Assembly: GCA_050735975.1 (NCBI GenBank)
Contig: JBOHVS010000301.1
Coordinates: 1 to 18,840, forward strand
Length of the DNA stretch: 18,840 nucleotides
Direction of reading: 5' to 3'
From: DATMBL01 sp050735975
Lineage (GTDB): Bacteria; Desulfobacterota; Binatia; UBA9968
A program made the position numbers and the translations under genes. Below are positions 7,241 to 13,981 of the stretch, piece by piece; positions within the stretch are counted from its first letter, which is position 1, and every line of letters begins with the position of its first letter. The notes under the pieces are model-generated. The model was not told the DNA's origin, did not search any database, and worked only from the letters and a program-made list of their open reading frames with translations.

Positions 7241-8701
7241 ATGAAAACCGCTAATCACACAGTTGAGGACCTGACGCGGCGCGAATACAAGTACGGCTTT
7301 GTCACGGACATCGAAGCCGATACCGTTCCGCCCGGTCTCAATGAGGACATCATTCGCCTCATCTCGGCGAAAAAGAATGAACCCGAGTTCATGCTCGAAT
7401 GGCGGCTAAAGGCGTACCGTTATTGGGCCAAGTTGGAAAAAACACAAGCCGAACCCAAATGGGCCAACATTCATTATCCGCCCATCGATTACCAGCAGAT
7501 TAGTTATTATTCGGCGCCGAAGGGCAAAACCGATGGTCCGAAGAGCTTGGAAGAAGTCGATCCTGAGCTGCTGAAAACTTACGAGAAGCTCGGTATCCCG
7601 CTTCTCGAGCAGGAAAGGCTCGCCGGAGTGGCGGTGGACGCGGTGTTCGACAGCGTTTCGGTTGCGACCACCTTTAAAGGGAAGCTCGGGGAGTTGGGAA
7701 TCATCTTTTGTTCTTTTTCCGAAGCCGTCCAGAATCACCCGGATCTCATCCAGAAGTATCTCGGCTCGGTGGTTCCGTACACGGATAATTTCTTCGCCGC
7801 ATTGAATTCCGCGGTGTTTAGCGACGGCTCGTTCTGTTACGTTCCCAAGGGCGTTCGCTGTCCGATGGAGCTCTCGACTTATTTCCGGATCAACGCCGCG
7901 GAGACGGGGCAGTTCGAGCGCACCTTGATCGTAGCGGATGAGGGCAGTTATGTAAGCTATCTGGAAGGCTGTACGGCCCCGATGCGGGACACCAATCAGT
8001 TGCATGCCGCCGTCGTAGAACTCGTCGCCCACGACGACGCGCAGATCAAGTACTCAACGGTGCAGAACTGGTACCCGGGGGACGCAGAAGGAAGAGGCGG
8101 TATTTACAATTTTGTGACCAAGCGCGGCAAGTGCCTGGGCAAGCGGTCCAAGATCTCCTGGACGCAAGTGGAGACCGGCTCCGCGATTACTTGGAAGTAT
8201 CCGAGCTGTATCCTTCAAGGCGAGGACTCGCTGGGAGAATTTTACTCGGTTGCTCTGACCAACAACTACCAGCAGGCGGATACCGGCACCAAGATGATTC
8301 ACATCGGCAAGAACACGAAGAGCACGATCATCTCGAAAGGAATATCCGCCGGACACGGGCAAAATACCTACCGTGGCCTGGTGAAAATCATGAAGGGCGC
8401 TGCCGGCGCGCGGAACTATTCGCAGTGTGATTCGTTACTTTTGGGGGACAAGTGTGGCGCCCACACGTTCCCTTATCTTGAAGTACTTAACAACAGATCG
8501 CAGGTCGAGCACGAAGCGTCGACGTCGAAGATCGGCGAAGATCAATTGTTTTACTGCAAACAACGCGGAATCTCGACGGAAGACGCGGTCAACATGATCG
8601 TCAACGGCTTCTGTAAGCAGGTGTTTAAGGAACTGCCGATGGAATTTGCGGTCGAAGCGCAAAAGCTTCTCGGCGTGAGCCTGGAGGGAAGCGTCGGATA
8701 G
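7241..8701 (+). CDS. sufB: Fe-S cluster assembly scaffold SufB
   Basis: Core scaffold subunit that normally forms SufBC2D and builds clusters from persulfide sulfur. I start it at the ATG at 7241, giving 486 residues, because GGAGGG at 7225-7230 is well placed and SufB proteins begin near this point; a longer reading from 7187 would overlap the carrier gene. Conserved features include YLEGCTAP (C244), the beta-helix core with SAGHGQNTYRG at 369-379, and NYSQCDSLLLGDKCGAHTFPY with C396. E425 lies in QVEHEAST, and the protein ends in the usual SLEGSVG. C396 and E425 correspond to E. coli C405 and E434, which are implicated in cluster formation. No sufC or sufD gene accompanies it, which is unusual. 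It is followed 9 bases later by nifS. Confidence 0.95.
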   Translation: MKTANHTVEDLTRREYKYGFVTDIEADTVPPGLNEDIIRLISAKKNEPEFMLEWRLKAYRYWAKLEKTQAEPKWANIHYPPIDYQQISYYSAPKGKTDGPKSLEEVDPELLKTYEKLGIPLLEQERLAGVAVDAVFDSVSVATTFKGKLGELGIIFCSFSEAVQNHPDLIQKYLGSVVPYTDNFFAALNSAVFSDGSFCYVPKGVRCPMELSTYFRINAAETGQFERTLIVADEGSYVSYLEGCTAPMRDTNQLHAAVVELVAHDDAQIKYSTVQNWYPGDAEGRGGIYNFVTKRGKCLGKRSKISWTQVETGSAITWKYPSCILQGEDSLGEFYSVALTNNYQQADTGTKMIHIGKNTKSTIISKGISAGHGQNTYRGLVKIMKGAAGARNYSQCDSLLLGDKCGAHTFPYLEVLNNRSQVEHEASTSKIGEDQLFYCKQRGISTEDAVNMIVNGFCKQVFKELPMEFAVEAQKLLGVSLEGSVG

Positions 8702-8710
8702 GCAGGAGCT

Positions 8711-9928
8711 ATGGCTACGGAAATCTACTTCGATAACAATGCGACGACGCGGCTGTTGCCCGAGGTCGCCGAGGCTATGCGGCCGTACTTCACGGAATTG
8801 TACGGCAATCCGTCGAGCATTCACCGCTTCGGCAGCCAGGTGGCGCAGAAAATCTCAGACGCAAGAGCGCAGGTGGCCGGGCTGGTCGGCGCGTCCGATC
8901 CGGTCGAGATTATTTTCACGAGTTGCGGGACCGAGGGTGACAATGCCGCGATACGGGCGATGCTCGATGCCAGGCCGGAAAAACGCCATATCGTCACGAC
9001 TCAGGTGGAGCACCCGGCGATCTTGGGGCTTTGCCAGCACCTGGAGAAAAGAGGTTATAGGATAACTTGGCTAAGGGTGGACCAGGACGGCATGATCGAT
9101 CTGGAGGAGCTGGGTGATTCGTTGTCCGATGACACCGCCTTGGTTTCTATCATGTACGCCAATAATGAAACGGGGGTTATATTCCCGATCGAAAAAATCG
9201 CCCGGATCGTTAAAGCCAAAGGGATCCCCTTTCACACAGACGCTGTGCAGGCCGCCGGAAGAGTCCCTTTGAATGTGCAGGGGACCCCGATCGATCTGTT
9301 GACCATCTCGGGCCACAAGTTCCACGGACCCAAGGGGGTGGGAGCGCTTTACGTCCGGAGAGGAATCAGCTTTCAGCCTTTCATGGTGGGCGGGCATCAG
9401 GAGAAGAGCCGGCGCGCTGGAACCGAAAACGTCGCCGGCATCGTCGGTATGGGAAAAGCCGCCGAGCTGGCGCTGAACCGTAGCGGCGACGATACAGAGA
9501 GCGTACGGGCCTTGAGGGATCAGCTTGAGGCATCTTTGCTGCAATCCTGTCCTGATGCCCGGGTGAACGGGAGTCGCGCGAGCCGGCTCCCCAATACACT
9601 CAACATAAGTTTCAGGTACGTCGAGGGGGAAGCGGTGCTGGTGCTCTTGGATCAGTATGGAATCTGTGCCTCGACGGGTTCCGCCTGTACGGCCGGTTCT
9701 TCCGAGCCGTCCCATGTGCTCCGGGCGATGGGAGTGCCGCCCGATTGGCTTCAAGGGGCCGTGCGTTTTAGCTTGAGCCGTTTTACGACGGTTGAAGAAG
9801 TCACGTTTGTGAACAAAACGGTGCCTTCCGTCGTCCAAAGATTACAGAGCCTTTCCGCGCTCGGCAAACTGCGGAATCAGCATCAAGCCGAAGGACAAGC
9901 GGTTAACGGTATAAGGGCAAGGGGGTAA
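8711..9928 (+). CDS. nifS: Second cysteine desulfurase, NifS-like
   Basis: PLP-dependent L-cysteine desulfurase, 405 residues. It resembles NifS more than IscS: YFDNNATT at 6-13, FTSCGTEGDN at 69-78, and VEHPAILGLC from 99. Catalytic residues are H101, D177, K203 (SGHKFHGPKG) and C326 in STGSACTAGSSEPSHVL. This is a group I active-site loop, differing from the upstream iscS product in the residues after the cysteine. A short SD match (AGGAG at 8704-8708) lies only 2 bases from the ATG, so coupling to sufB may matter. No nitrogenase or nifU gene is nearby, so a general Fe-S role with SufB is more likely than nitrogen fixation. It is followed 3 bases later by the Rrf2 regulator. Confidence 0.92.
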   Translation: MATEIYFDNNATTRLLPEVAEAMRPYFTELYGNPSSIHRFGSQVAQKISDARAQVAGLVGASDPVEIIFTSCGTEGDNAAIRAMLDARPEKRHIVTTQVEHPAILGLCQHLEKRGYRITWLRVDQDGMIDLEELGDSLSDDTALVSIMYANNETGVIFPIEKIARIVKAKGIPFHTDAVQAAGRVPLNVQGTPIDLLTISGHKFHGPKGVGALYVRRGISFQPFMVGGHQEKSRRAGTENVAGIVGMGKAAELALNRSGDDTESVRALRDQLEASLLQSCPDARVNGSRASRLPNTLNISFRYVEGEAVLVLLDQYGICASTGSACTAGSSEPSHVLRAMGVPPDWLQGAVRFSLSRFTTVEEVTFVNKTVPSVVQRLQSLSALGKLRNQHQAEGQAVNGIRARG

Positions 9929-9931
9929 GCT

Positions 9932-10387
9932 ATGGGGCTCATGCAGATTCCGCGGCGGGTCGATTATGGCCTGCGCGCCGTTATCTATCTGGCGGGACAA
10001 GACCCCGACAGGTGTTGCTCCATAGCAGAGATAGCCAAACAGCAAGGGGTGCCGAAGAAGTTTTTGGAGAAAATTATCCAGGATCTGTTACGCGGCGGCT
10101 TGATCAAATCGAAGCGCGGCCCCGCCGGCGGCTATACGCTCGCGCGTTTGCCCCGGGAAATTTCGTTTCATGATGTGATTCAAGCGATCGAGGGTCCCAT
10201 CGCAGTGAATGCGTGCCTTGATGAGCATCTGAGTTGTGATCAGCTGCCCCGCTGCGCCATGGTGGGAGTTTGGAGCGAAGTTCAACGCAGGATAACGGAG
10301 GTATTTGCTAAAACGACGCTGGCTGATCTGCAACACGCGCCGTGTCGGGACTTGATAAATACCTCTTCTCTTTCGAGTGCGGCATGA
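9932..10387 (+). CDS. iscR: Rrf2-family transcriptional regulator (IscR-like)
   Basis: Winged-helix repressor or activator that senses Fe-S status. The 151 residues open with the family signature (IPRRVDYGLRAVIYLA), then the recognition-helix region (VPKKFLEKIIQDLLRGGLIKS, 40-60) and the wing (KRGPAGGYTL, 61-70). Three cysteines, C95, C102 and C108, spaced C-x6-C-x5-C and followed by VW, sit where IscR and related proteins ligate a cluster; the E. coli IscR spacing is C-x5-C-x5-C. A cluster-sensing role is therefore likely, though NsrR- or RirA-like sensing is not excluded. AAGGGGG at 9919-9925 supports the ATG at 9932 over the one at 9941. It starts 3 bases after nifS, so it is cotranscribed with the genes it probably controls. 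The palindrome at 5593-5617 is the candidate target. Confidence 0.87.
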   Translation: MGLMQIPRRVDYGLRAVIYLAGQDPDRCCSIAEIAKQQGVPKKFLEKIIQDLLRGGLIKSKRGPAGGYTLARLPREISFHDVIQAIEGPIAVNACLDEHLSCDQLPRCAMVGVWSEVQRRITEVFAKTTLADLQHAPCRDLINTSSLSSAA

Positions 10388-10446
10388 CCCTAGAATCGGG
10401 GATTTCAAGATGAAGGCAGGCCGCACCCTATAGGGAGGTGGTTCAT

Positions 10447-10908
10447 ATGAGTTATGAGACAGGACTGAGCATGGAAGAAAGAGTAACATCGCTGTTCCAA
10501 CCGGATACTCTTTTGCCGGATCAATTTATGGATACTTTCCGGCGAAAGTCCCATTTGGAACCGGAAAAAAAGCTTATGTTGGCCGTTTTGGAAGATGCCA
10601 TCGCATGCTATCAAAAGTACGTTTTCGCGCGCGACGGCAAAGGGCGGGCTTTGTTTCAGGAAACCGAGGAGTGGATCATGGAAGAGAACGGTGATTGGCT
10701 GTTCTCTTTTGCCAACGTTTGTGACACTCTGGGGTTCGACTCCGGTTACCTTCGGGAGGGACTGCTCCGCTGGAAAGCCGAGAAGCTGGAGAGCCACTCG
10801 AAGCCCAATGTCTATCAGCTAAGGGAGAGTGCCGGGAGGCGCCAAAAGAAGGCAGTCAGAGTCGCCGGCCGCAGGCGGCAGCAAATTCGTAAGGCCGCAA
10901 GCCGGTAA
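10447..10908 (+). CDS. Small protein of unknown function with HTH-like segment and basic tail
   Basis: I do not recognise a named family. The ATG at 10447 is preceded by GGGAGGTG at 10433-10440 at good spacing; an in-frame GTG at 10438 overlaps that SD site and is rejected. The 153 residues divide into an acidic N-terminal part, a helix around KKLMLAVLEDAIACYQKYV (41-59), and a segment with EEWIMEENGDWLFSFANVC (74-92). This runs into DTLGFDSGYLREGLLRWK (93-110), which resembles a helix-turn-helix. A strongly basic tail follows (130-153, rich in Arg/Lys). Nucleic-acid binding is inferred from these traits only. It follows the Rrf2 gene by 59 bases and ends the Fe-S transcription unit, its stop lying inside a hairpin. 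A link to Fe-S metabolism is suggested only by position. Confidence 0.75.
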   Translation: MSYETGLSMEERVTSLFQPDTLLPDQFMDTFRRKSHLEPEKKLMLAVLEDAIACYQKYVFARDGKGRALFQETEEWIMEENGDWLFSFANVCDTLGFDSGYLREGLLRWKAEKLESHSKPNVYQLRESAGRRQKKAVRVAGRRRQQIRKAASR

Positions 10909-10926
10909 AGATTGCGCTTTACCGGC
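10901..10926 (+). other. Perfect 10-bp hairpin overlapping a stop codon
   Basis: GCCGGTAAAG at 10901-10910 and CTTTACCGGC at 10917-10926 form a perfect 10-base-pair stem with a 6-base loop (ATTGCG). The TAA stop of the upstream gene (10906-10908) is inside the left arm. No T-run follows, so it is not a complete intrinsic terminator. It may protect or pause the 3' end ahead of the terminator 10 bases downstream. Confidence 0.7.
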
Positions 10927-10936
10927 AAGGGGGAAT

Positions 10937-10972
10937 GGCGGTGGATGATTAAATCATCCACCGCCTTTTTGT
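10937..10972 (+). terminator. Strong intrinsic terminator
   Basis: GGCGGTGGATGATT (10937-10950) and AATCATCCACCGCC (10952-10965) form a near-perfect stem of up to 14 pairs, allowing for a small loop. TTTTTGTTTG follows from 10966. This is a textbook Rho-independent terminator ending the Fe-S transcription unit. Its T-run overlaps the -35 of the predicted pgm promoter. Confidence 0.92.
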
Positions 10973-10996
10973 TTGTCCGCCCGGCCCGGCTATGAT
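10969..10996 (+). promoter_or_regulatory. Candidate promoter of pgm
   Basis: TTGTTT (10969-10974), a 16-base spacer and TATGAT (10991-10996) give a plausible sigma-70-like promoter just after the terminator. A new promoter is needed here because the terminator would stop read-through. Prediction only. Confidence 0.38.
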
Positions 10997-11066
10997 GCCT
11001 ATGTTACTGGACTGAATCGACGGATGAGTAAGGGGAAGCGATCCGGCATAGAAAGGAATACAGATC

Positions 11067-12719
11067 ATGGCAATTCATCCCCTGGCGGGAAAACCCCCGC
11101 CTGCCGATATTTTGATCGACGTCGAGCAAATCGAAAAAGCTTATCACGAGCGACAGCCGGACGTTGAGAATTCCCGGCAACTGGTGAGCTTCGGCACCAG
11201 CGGTCATCGCGGCAGCCCGCTCGATAACACTCTCAACGAAGCGCACGTCCTTGCCATCACACAGGCGATTTGCGATTACCGCGCGGGCAAAAAAATCTCG
11301 GGGCCGCTCTTTATGGGCAAAGACACCCACGCGGTCTCAGGCCCTGCGCAACGAACCGCGCTCGAGGTGCTCGCCGCCAACGGGGTTGAAACCATCATCC
11401 AGCGCGATGGCGGCTATACTCCGACGCCCTCTATTTCGCGGGCCATTGTAGTTTACAACCGGGGCCGAAAAGACCGCCTCGCCGATGGCATCGTGGTCAC
11501 GCCGTCGCACAATCCGCCCGCCGACGGCGGCTTTAAATACAATCCGCCGGAGGGCGGCCCTGCCGACACAGACATTACGGATTGGATCCAGCAACGCGCC
11601 AACACGCTGCTTCGAAGCGCTAACCGAAAGGTAAAGCGGATCTCCTACAATGCCGCCCTGAAAGCGTCAACGACCTGCCAAGACGACCTGGTCAGTCCCT
11701 ATGTCAATGATTTAACTACGGTGATCGACATGGAGGCCATTCGCTCACAGCGTGTGAAAATCGGCGTCGATCCTCTCGGCGGTGCGGCGCTTGCTTATTG
11801 GCAGAAGATTGCCGAGCGTTATCGGCTCGATCTGACGGTTGTCAATCCGCAGATAGATCCCAGTTTTAAATTTATGACCTTGGATCACGACGGCAAGATC
11901 AGGATGGATTGCTCGAGCCCTTATGCCATGGTTGGGTTGGTGAAGCTGAAGGATCGCTTCCAAGTTGCCGTCGGCAATGACGCCGACGCTGACCGCCACG
12001 GTATCGTCACGCCGGCCTTCGGGCTGATGAATCCCAATCATTACCTGGCAGTGGCGATTCATTATCTTCTGACCCACCGTCCGCTGTGGAGCAAAGATGT
12101 TGCTGTCGGTAAAACCCTGGTCAGTAGTTCTCTCATCGATCGGGTGGTCGAGCGGCTCGGCAGAAAATTGTTCGAGGTCCCCGTCGGCTTTAAGTGGTTT
12201 TCTCCGGGTCTATTTGAAGGGTCGATCTGTTTTGGCGGGGAGGAGAGCGCGGGAGCGAGTTTTCTCTCGAGCAATGGGGCGGTCTGGACAACGGACAAGG
12301 ACGGCGTCATTCTTGGTCTCCTCGCGGCGGAAATCATCGCGACGACCGGACACGACCCCGGAAATTGTTACGATGAGTTGACCCGAGAGCTCGGCAGGCC
12401 GTATTACGCGCGCACCGATTTCCCGGCGACGTCCGCACAAAAGGAAGCTCTTAAGAAACTTCGGCCCGAAGCCGTTGCGGCAAATAGGCTTGCCGGCGAA
12501 CCGATAACAGGCAAGCTGACAAAGGCGCCGGGTAACGGCGCCGATATTGGCGGGCTCAAGGTTGTCGCTCGCAGCGGCTGGTTTGCGGTCCGCCCTTCGG
12601 GTACCGAAGATTTGTGCAAAATTTACGCGGAAAGTCTCGTTTCCAAGGATCACCTCGGGAAAATTCAAGAGCAAGCCTCAGAGATCGTGCAGTCGGTGTT
12701 TGTCGCCGCCGGCGCTTAA
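11067..12719 (+). CDS. pgm: Phosphoglucomutase (alpha-D-glucose-1,6-bisphosphate-dependent), Pgm type
   Basis: Interconverts glucose 1-phosphate and glucose 6-phosphate, linking glycolysis to glycogen and UDP-glucose synthesis. The 550 residues are close to the E. coli Pgm length (546). SFGTSGHRG is at 41-49. The catalytic serine S147 is in VTPSHNPP, the metal loop DADADR is at 305-310, GEESAG is at 391-396, and the phosphate-binding loop RPSGTED is at 509-515. The bacterial Pgm hallmark N-terminus (HPLAGKP...) is present. AAAGGAA at 11052-11058 supports the ATG. It appears to be monocistronic, lying between the terminator at 10937-10972 and the heptamer repeat at 12730. It belongs to a different subfamily from the mutase at 1407-2759, so the two are ancient paralogues rather than a local duplication. 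Confidence 0.95.
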   Translation: MAIHPLAGKPPPADILIDVEQIEKAYHERQPDVENSRQLVSFGTSGHRGSPLDNTLNEAHVLAITQAICDYRAGKKISGPLFMGKDTHAVSGPAQRTALEVLAANGVETIIQRDGGYTPTPSISRAIVVYNRGRKDRLADGIVVTPSHNPPADGGFKYNPPEGGPADTDITDWIQQRANTLLRSANRKVKRISYNAALKASTTCQDDLVSPYVNDLTTVIDMEAIRSQRVKIGVDPLGGAALAYWQKIAERYRLDLTVVNPQIDPSFKFMTLDHDGKIRMDCSSPYAMVGLVKLKDRFQVAVGNDADADRHGIVTPAFGLMNPNHYLAVAIHYLLTHRPLWSKDVAVGKTLVSSSLIDRVVERLGRKLFEVPVGFKWFSPGLFEGSICFGGEESAGASFLSSNGAVWTTDKDGVILGLLAAEIIATTGHDPGNCYDELTRELGRPYYARTDFPATSAQKEALKKLRPEAVAANRLAGEPITGKLTKAPGNGADIGGLKVVARSGWFAVRPSGTEDLCKIYAESLVSKDHLGKIQEQASEIVQSVFVAAGA

Positions 12720-12729
12720 CGCAATCAAC

Positions 12730-12805
12730 TTTGAGCATTGAGCTTAAAGCTTTGAGGTTCGATCCCTTGCTCAGGACTCAGCACTCGGAACTCAAAGCGC
12801 AGCAC
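12730..12805 (+). repeat. Heptamer-repeat element with facing arms
   Basis: Five heptamers of the form TTTGAGC/ATTGAGC/TTAAAGC/TTTGAGG/TTCGATC (12730-12764) are followed by a 6-base spacer. Five more follow at 12771-12805, of the form TCAGGAC/TCAGCAC/TCGGAAC/TCAAAGC/GCAGCAC. The two arms are partly complementary; for example GCATTGA pairs with TCAAAGC at 6 of 7 positions. The design parallels the hexamer elements elsewhere in the window but with a 7-base period and weaker pairing. It begins 11 bases after the pgm stop. The rest of the gap to 12903 shows no gene. Confidence 0.6.
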
Positions 12806-12903
12806 TGTTATGCCCGGCCCGAAATTTTCATCTTGTAACGATCCCGCGCATGAGGTAATGCTCGGCACGTATCAGACCGGCAAATTCAAAGGAGGGTAGA
12901 AAC

Positions 12904-13257
12904 ATGCCGAGGATCAGACACATCGCCATTCTGGCCGCGGACCCGGCGAAGCTCGCGGAGTTTTACAAGACATCCTTCGGCTTCAACGAAGTCGCCCGCA
13001 GCGGCGACAACGGCGAAGCCATCTACGTTTCCGACGGCCACATCAATTTAGCTCTTTTGCCGGCGAGAAATCGCCGCGAAGGGATTTACCACTTCGGAAT
13101 CCAAGTGGACGACGTTAAAGACGCCGCTGAGACGGCGCTCGCTGCAGGCGCGACAGGTGGTAAGGCTGAACTTCCCAAGGATGGGCGCTTTGCGGAGACG
13201 TTCGTCCTCGATCCGGTGGGCACCAGAGTCGATCTATCGAAAGGCTGGAAAGTTTAA
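12904..13257 (+). CDS. VOC-family (glyoxalase/bleomycin-resistance/dioxygenase fold) protein
   Basis: Small single-domain protein of 117 residues with two beta-alpha-beta-beta-beta repeats. H6 in RHIAILAADP opens the first repeat. H63 in IYHFGIQVDD opens the second, and D110 in DPVGTRVDL sits where VOC enzymes usually have a metal-binding Glu. Metal binding is therefore possible but the last ligand is atypical. AAAGGAGGG at 12888-12896 is a strong SD site with good spacing. It converges on the cupin gene, with 22 bases between the two stops. The substrate cannot be deduced: family members include lyases, dioxygenases, resistance proteins and epimerases. A second VOC gene lies at 13982. Confidence 0.8.
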   Translation: MPRIRHIAILAADPAKLAEFYKTSFGFNEVARSGDNGEAIYVSDGHINLALLPARNRREGIYHFGIQVDDVKDAAETALAAGATGGKAELPKDGRFAETFVLDPVGTRVDLSKGWKV

Positions 13258-13279
13258 TTTCGGCAACCGGGCCGGCACG

Positions 13280-13780
13280 TCAAACCGCTTTATAAGCGAG
13301 CCGCTTCATTTTCTGCGTATTCTTGCCCTCGATGCGAATGAGCCCGGTGGCGGCTACTCGTTTGGGCGAGTGGACATCACCTTCGTTGTAAATATGCGCC
13401 ATTCCCGGTTTTAGCATGTATGCTCTCGCGCGCCGGACTTTTCCAGGCTTTCCTTCACTGGCCGCCTCGATGACTTCCCAGTCGCTCATCTCCGTTTCGC
13501 CGATCGCCTGGCCATAGATCGCCCAGGAGCTTCCGTGATCATGGGGATTCGCTTCTCTGGCATCCCGGTTCATGTGGGCGCATATACAGAAACCCAGTTC
13601 CGGGTCTTCATAAATGACCTGACGATCGGGCGTGTTTTCGTTGAGATAGGTGGCAAGGAACTTTTCATCCTTCAGAACCTCCTGTACCAGTTCGCGAACT
13701 TTACCTCGGCCCACCCGGCTGGGGTCCTCTTTAAGAATCCTACCACACTCCGCTGCGAATGTATCGATCGTAAAACCCAT
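13280..13780 (-). CDS. Cupin protein resembling cysteine/thiol dioxygenases
   Basis: I start this at the ATG with its first base at 13780, because AGGAGG (complement of 13787-13792) lies 6 bases upstream; a frame extending to 13822 has no such support. The 166 residues contain a cupin motif PHDHGSSWAIYGQAIGETE (79-96, with H80, H82 and E95). A second motif around KPGMAHIYNEGDVHS has H129 and H137. A three-histidine iron site like that of cysteine dioxygenase or 3-mercaptopropionate dioxygenase is the closest parallel: H80, H82 and one of H129/H137. The thiol substrate is inference, and other cupin activities are possible. It is transcribed alone on the minus strand, divergent from the VOC gene at 13982 and convergent with the one at 12904. 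Confidence 0.75.
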   Translation of the reverse strand: MGFTIDTFAAECGRILKEDPSRVGRGKVRELVQEVLKDEKFLATYLNENTPDRQVIYEDPELGFCICAHMNRDAREANPHDHGSSWAIYGQAIGETEMSDWEVIEAASEGKPGKVRRARAYMLKPGMAHIYNEGDVHSPKRVAATGLIRIEGKNTQKMKRLAYKAV

Positions 13781-13813
13781 GGTCGACCTCCTCTCATGAC
13801 GAATCTTAACTTT

Positions 13814-13842
13814 CTTTAACAAAACATCGAAGCCGCCGTCAA
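13814..13842 (-). promoter_or_regulatory. Candidate promoter of the cupin gene
   Basis: On the minus strand TTGACG (13842-13837) is followed after 17 bases by TTAAAG (13819-13814). The -35 matches consensus at 5 of 6 positions; the -10 is weak. It lies about 35 bases upstream of the start. Confidence 0.35.
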
Positions 13843-13904
13843 CCCATCAAAATTGCCATCAAAAATGCCAACAAGACAATCAGCCGTTCCATCTCCACTC
13901 CCTT

Positions 13905-13947
13905 AAGTTGACATAAGTTGACACAAGACGATGCTTTTGGATACGCT
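13905..13947 (+). promoter_or_regulatory. Tandem TTGACA boxes and candidate promoter of the second VOC gene
   Basis: Two adjacent 10-base copies, AAGTTGACAT (13905-13914) and AAGTTGACAC (13915-13924), each contain a perfect -35 hexamer. The second is followed after 18 bases by TACGCT (13942-13947), a weak -10. The duplication could offer two overlapping promoters or a regulator site. Confidence 0.42.
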
Positions 13948-13981
13948 TTAGTCGAAACCGCGCGCGAAGGAGGCGTTGCAC

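Noticed and set aside
8711..9928. NifS as evidence for nitrogen fixation
   Set aside because: No nitrogenase, nifU or other nif gene is present, and NifS-like desulfurases are common in non-fixing bacteria.
1407..12719. The two phosphohexomutases as a recent duplication
   Set aside because: They belong to different subfamilies (GEMSGH versus GEESAG loops, 450 versus 550 residues) and have little similarity outside catalytic loops, so the presence of both is ordinary.
13781..13822. Longer N-terminus for the cupin protein
   Set aside because: The extra 14 residues would be encoded by the SD region of the ATG at 13780, and the extended start has no SD of its own.
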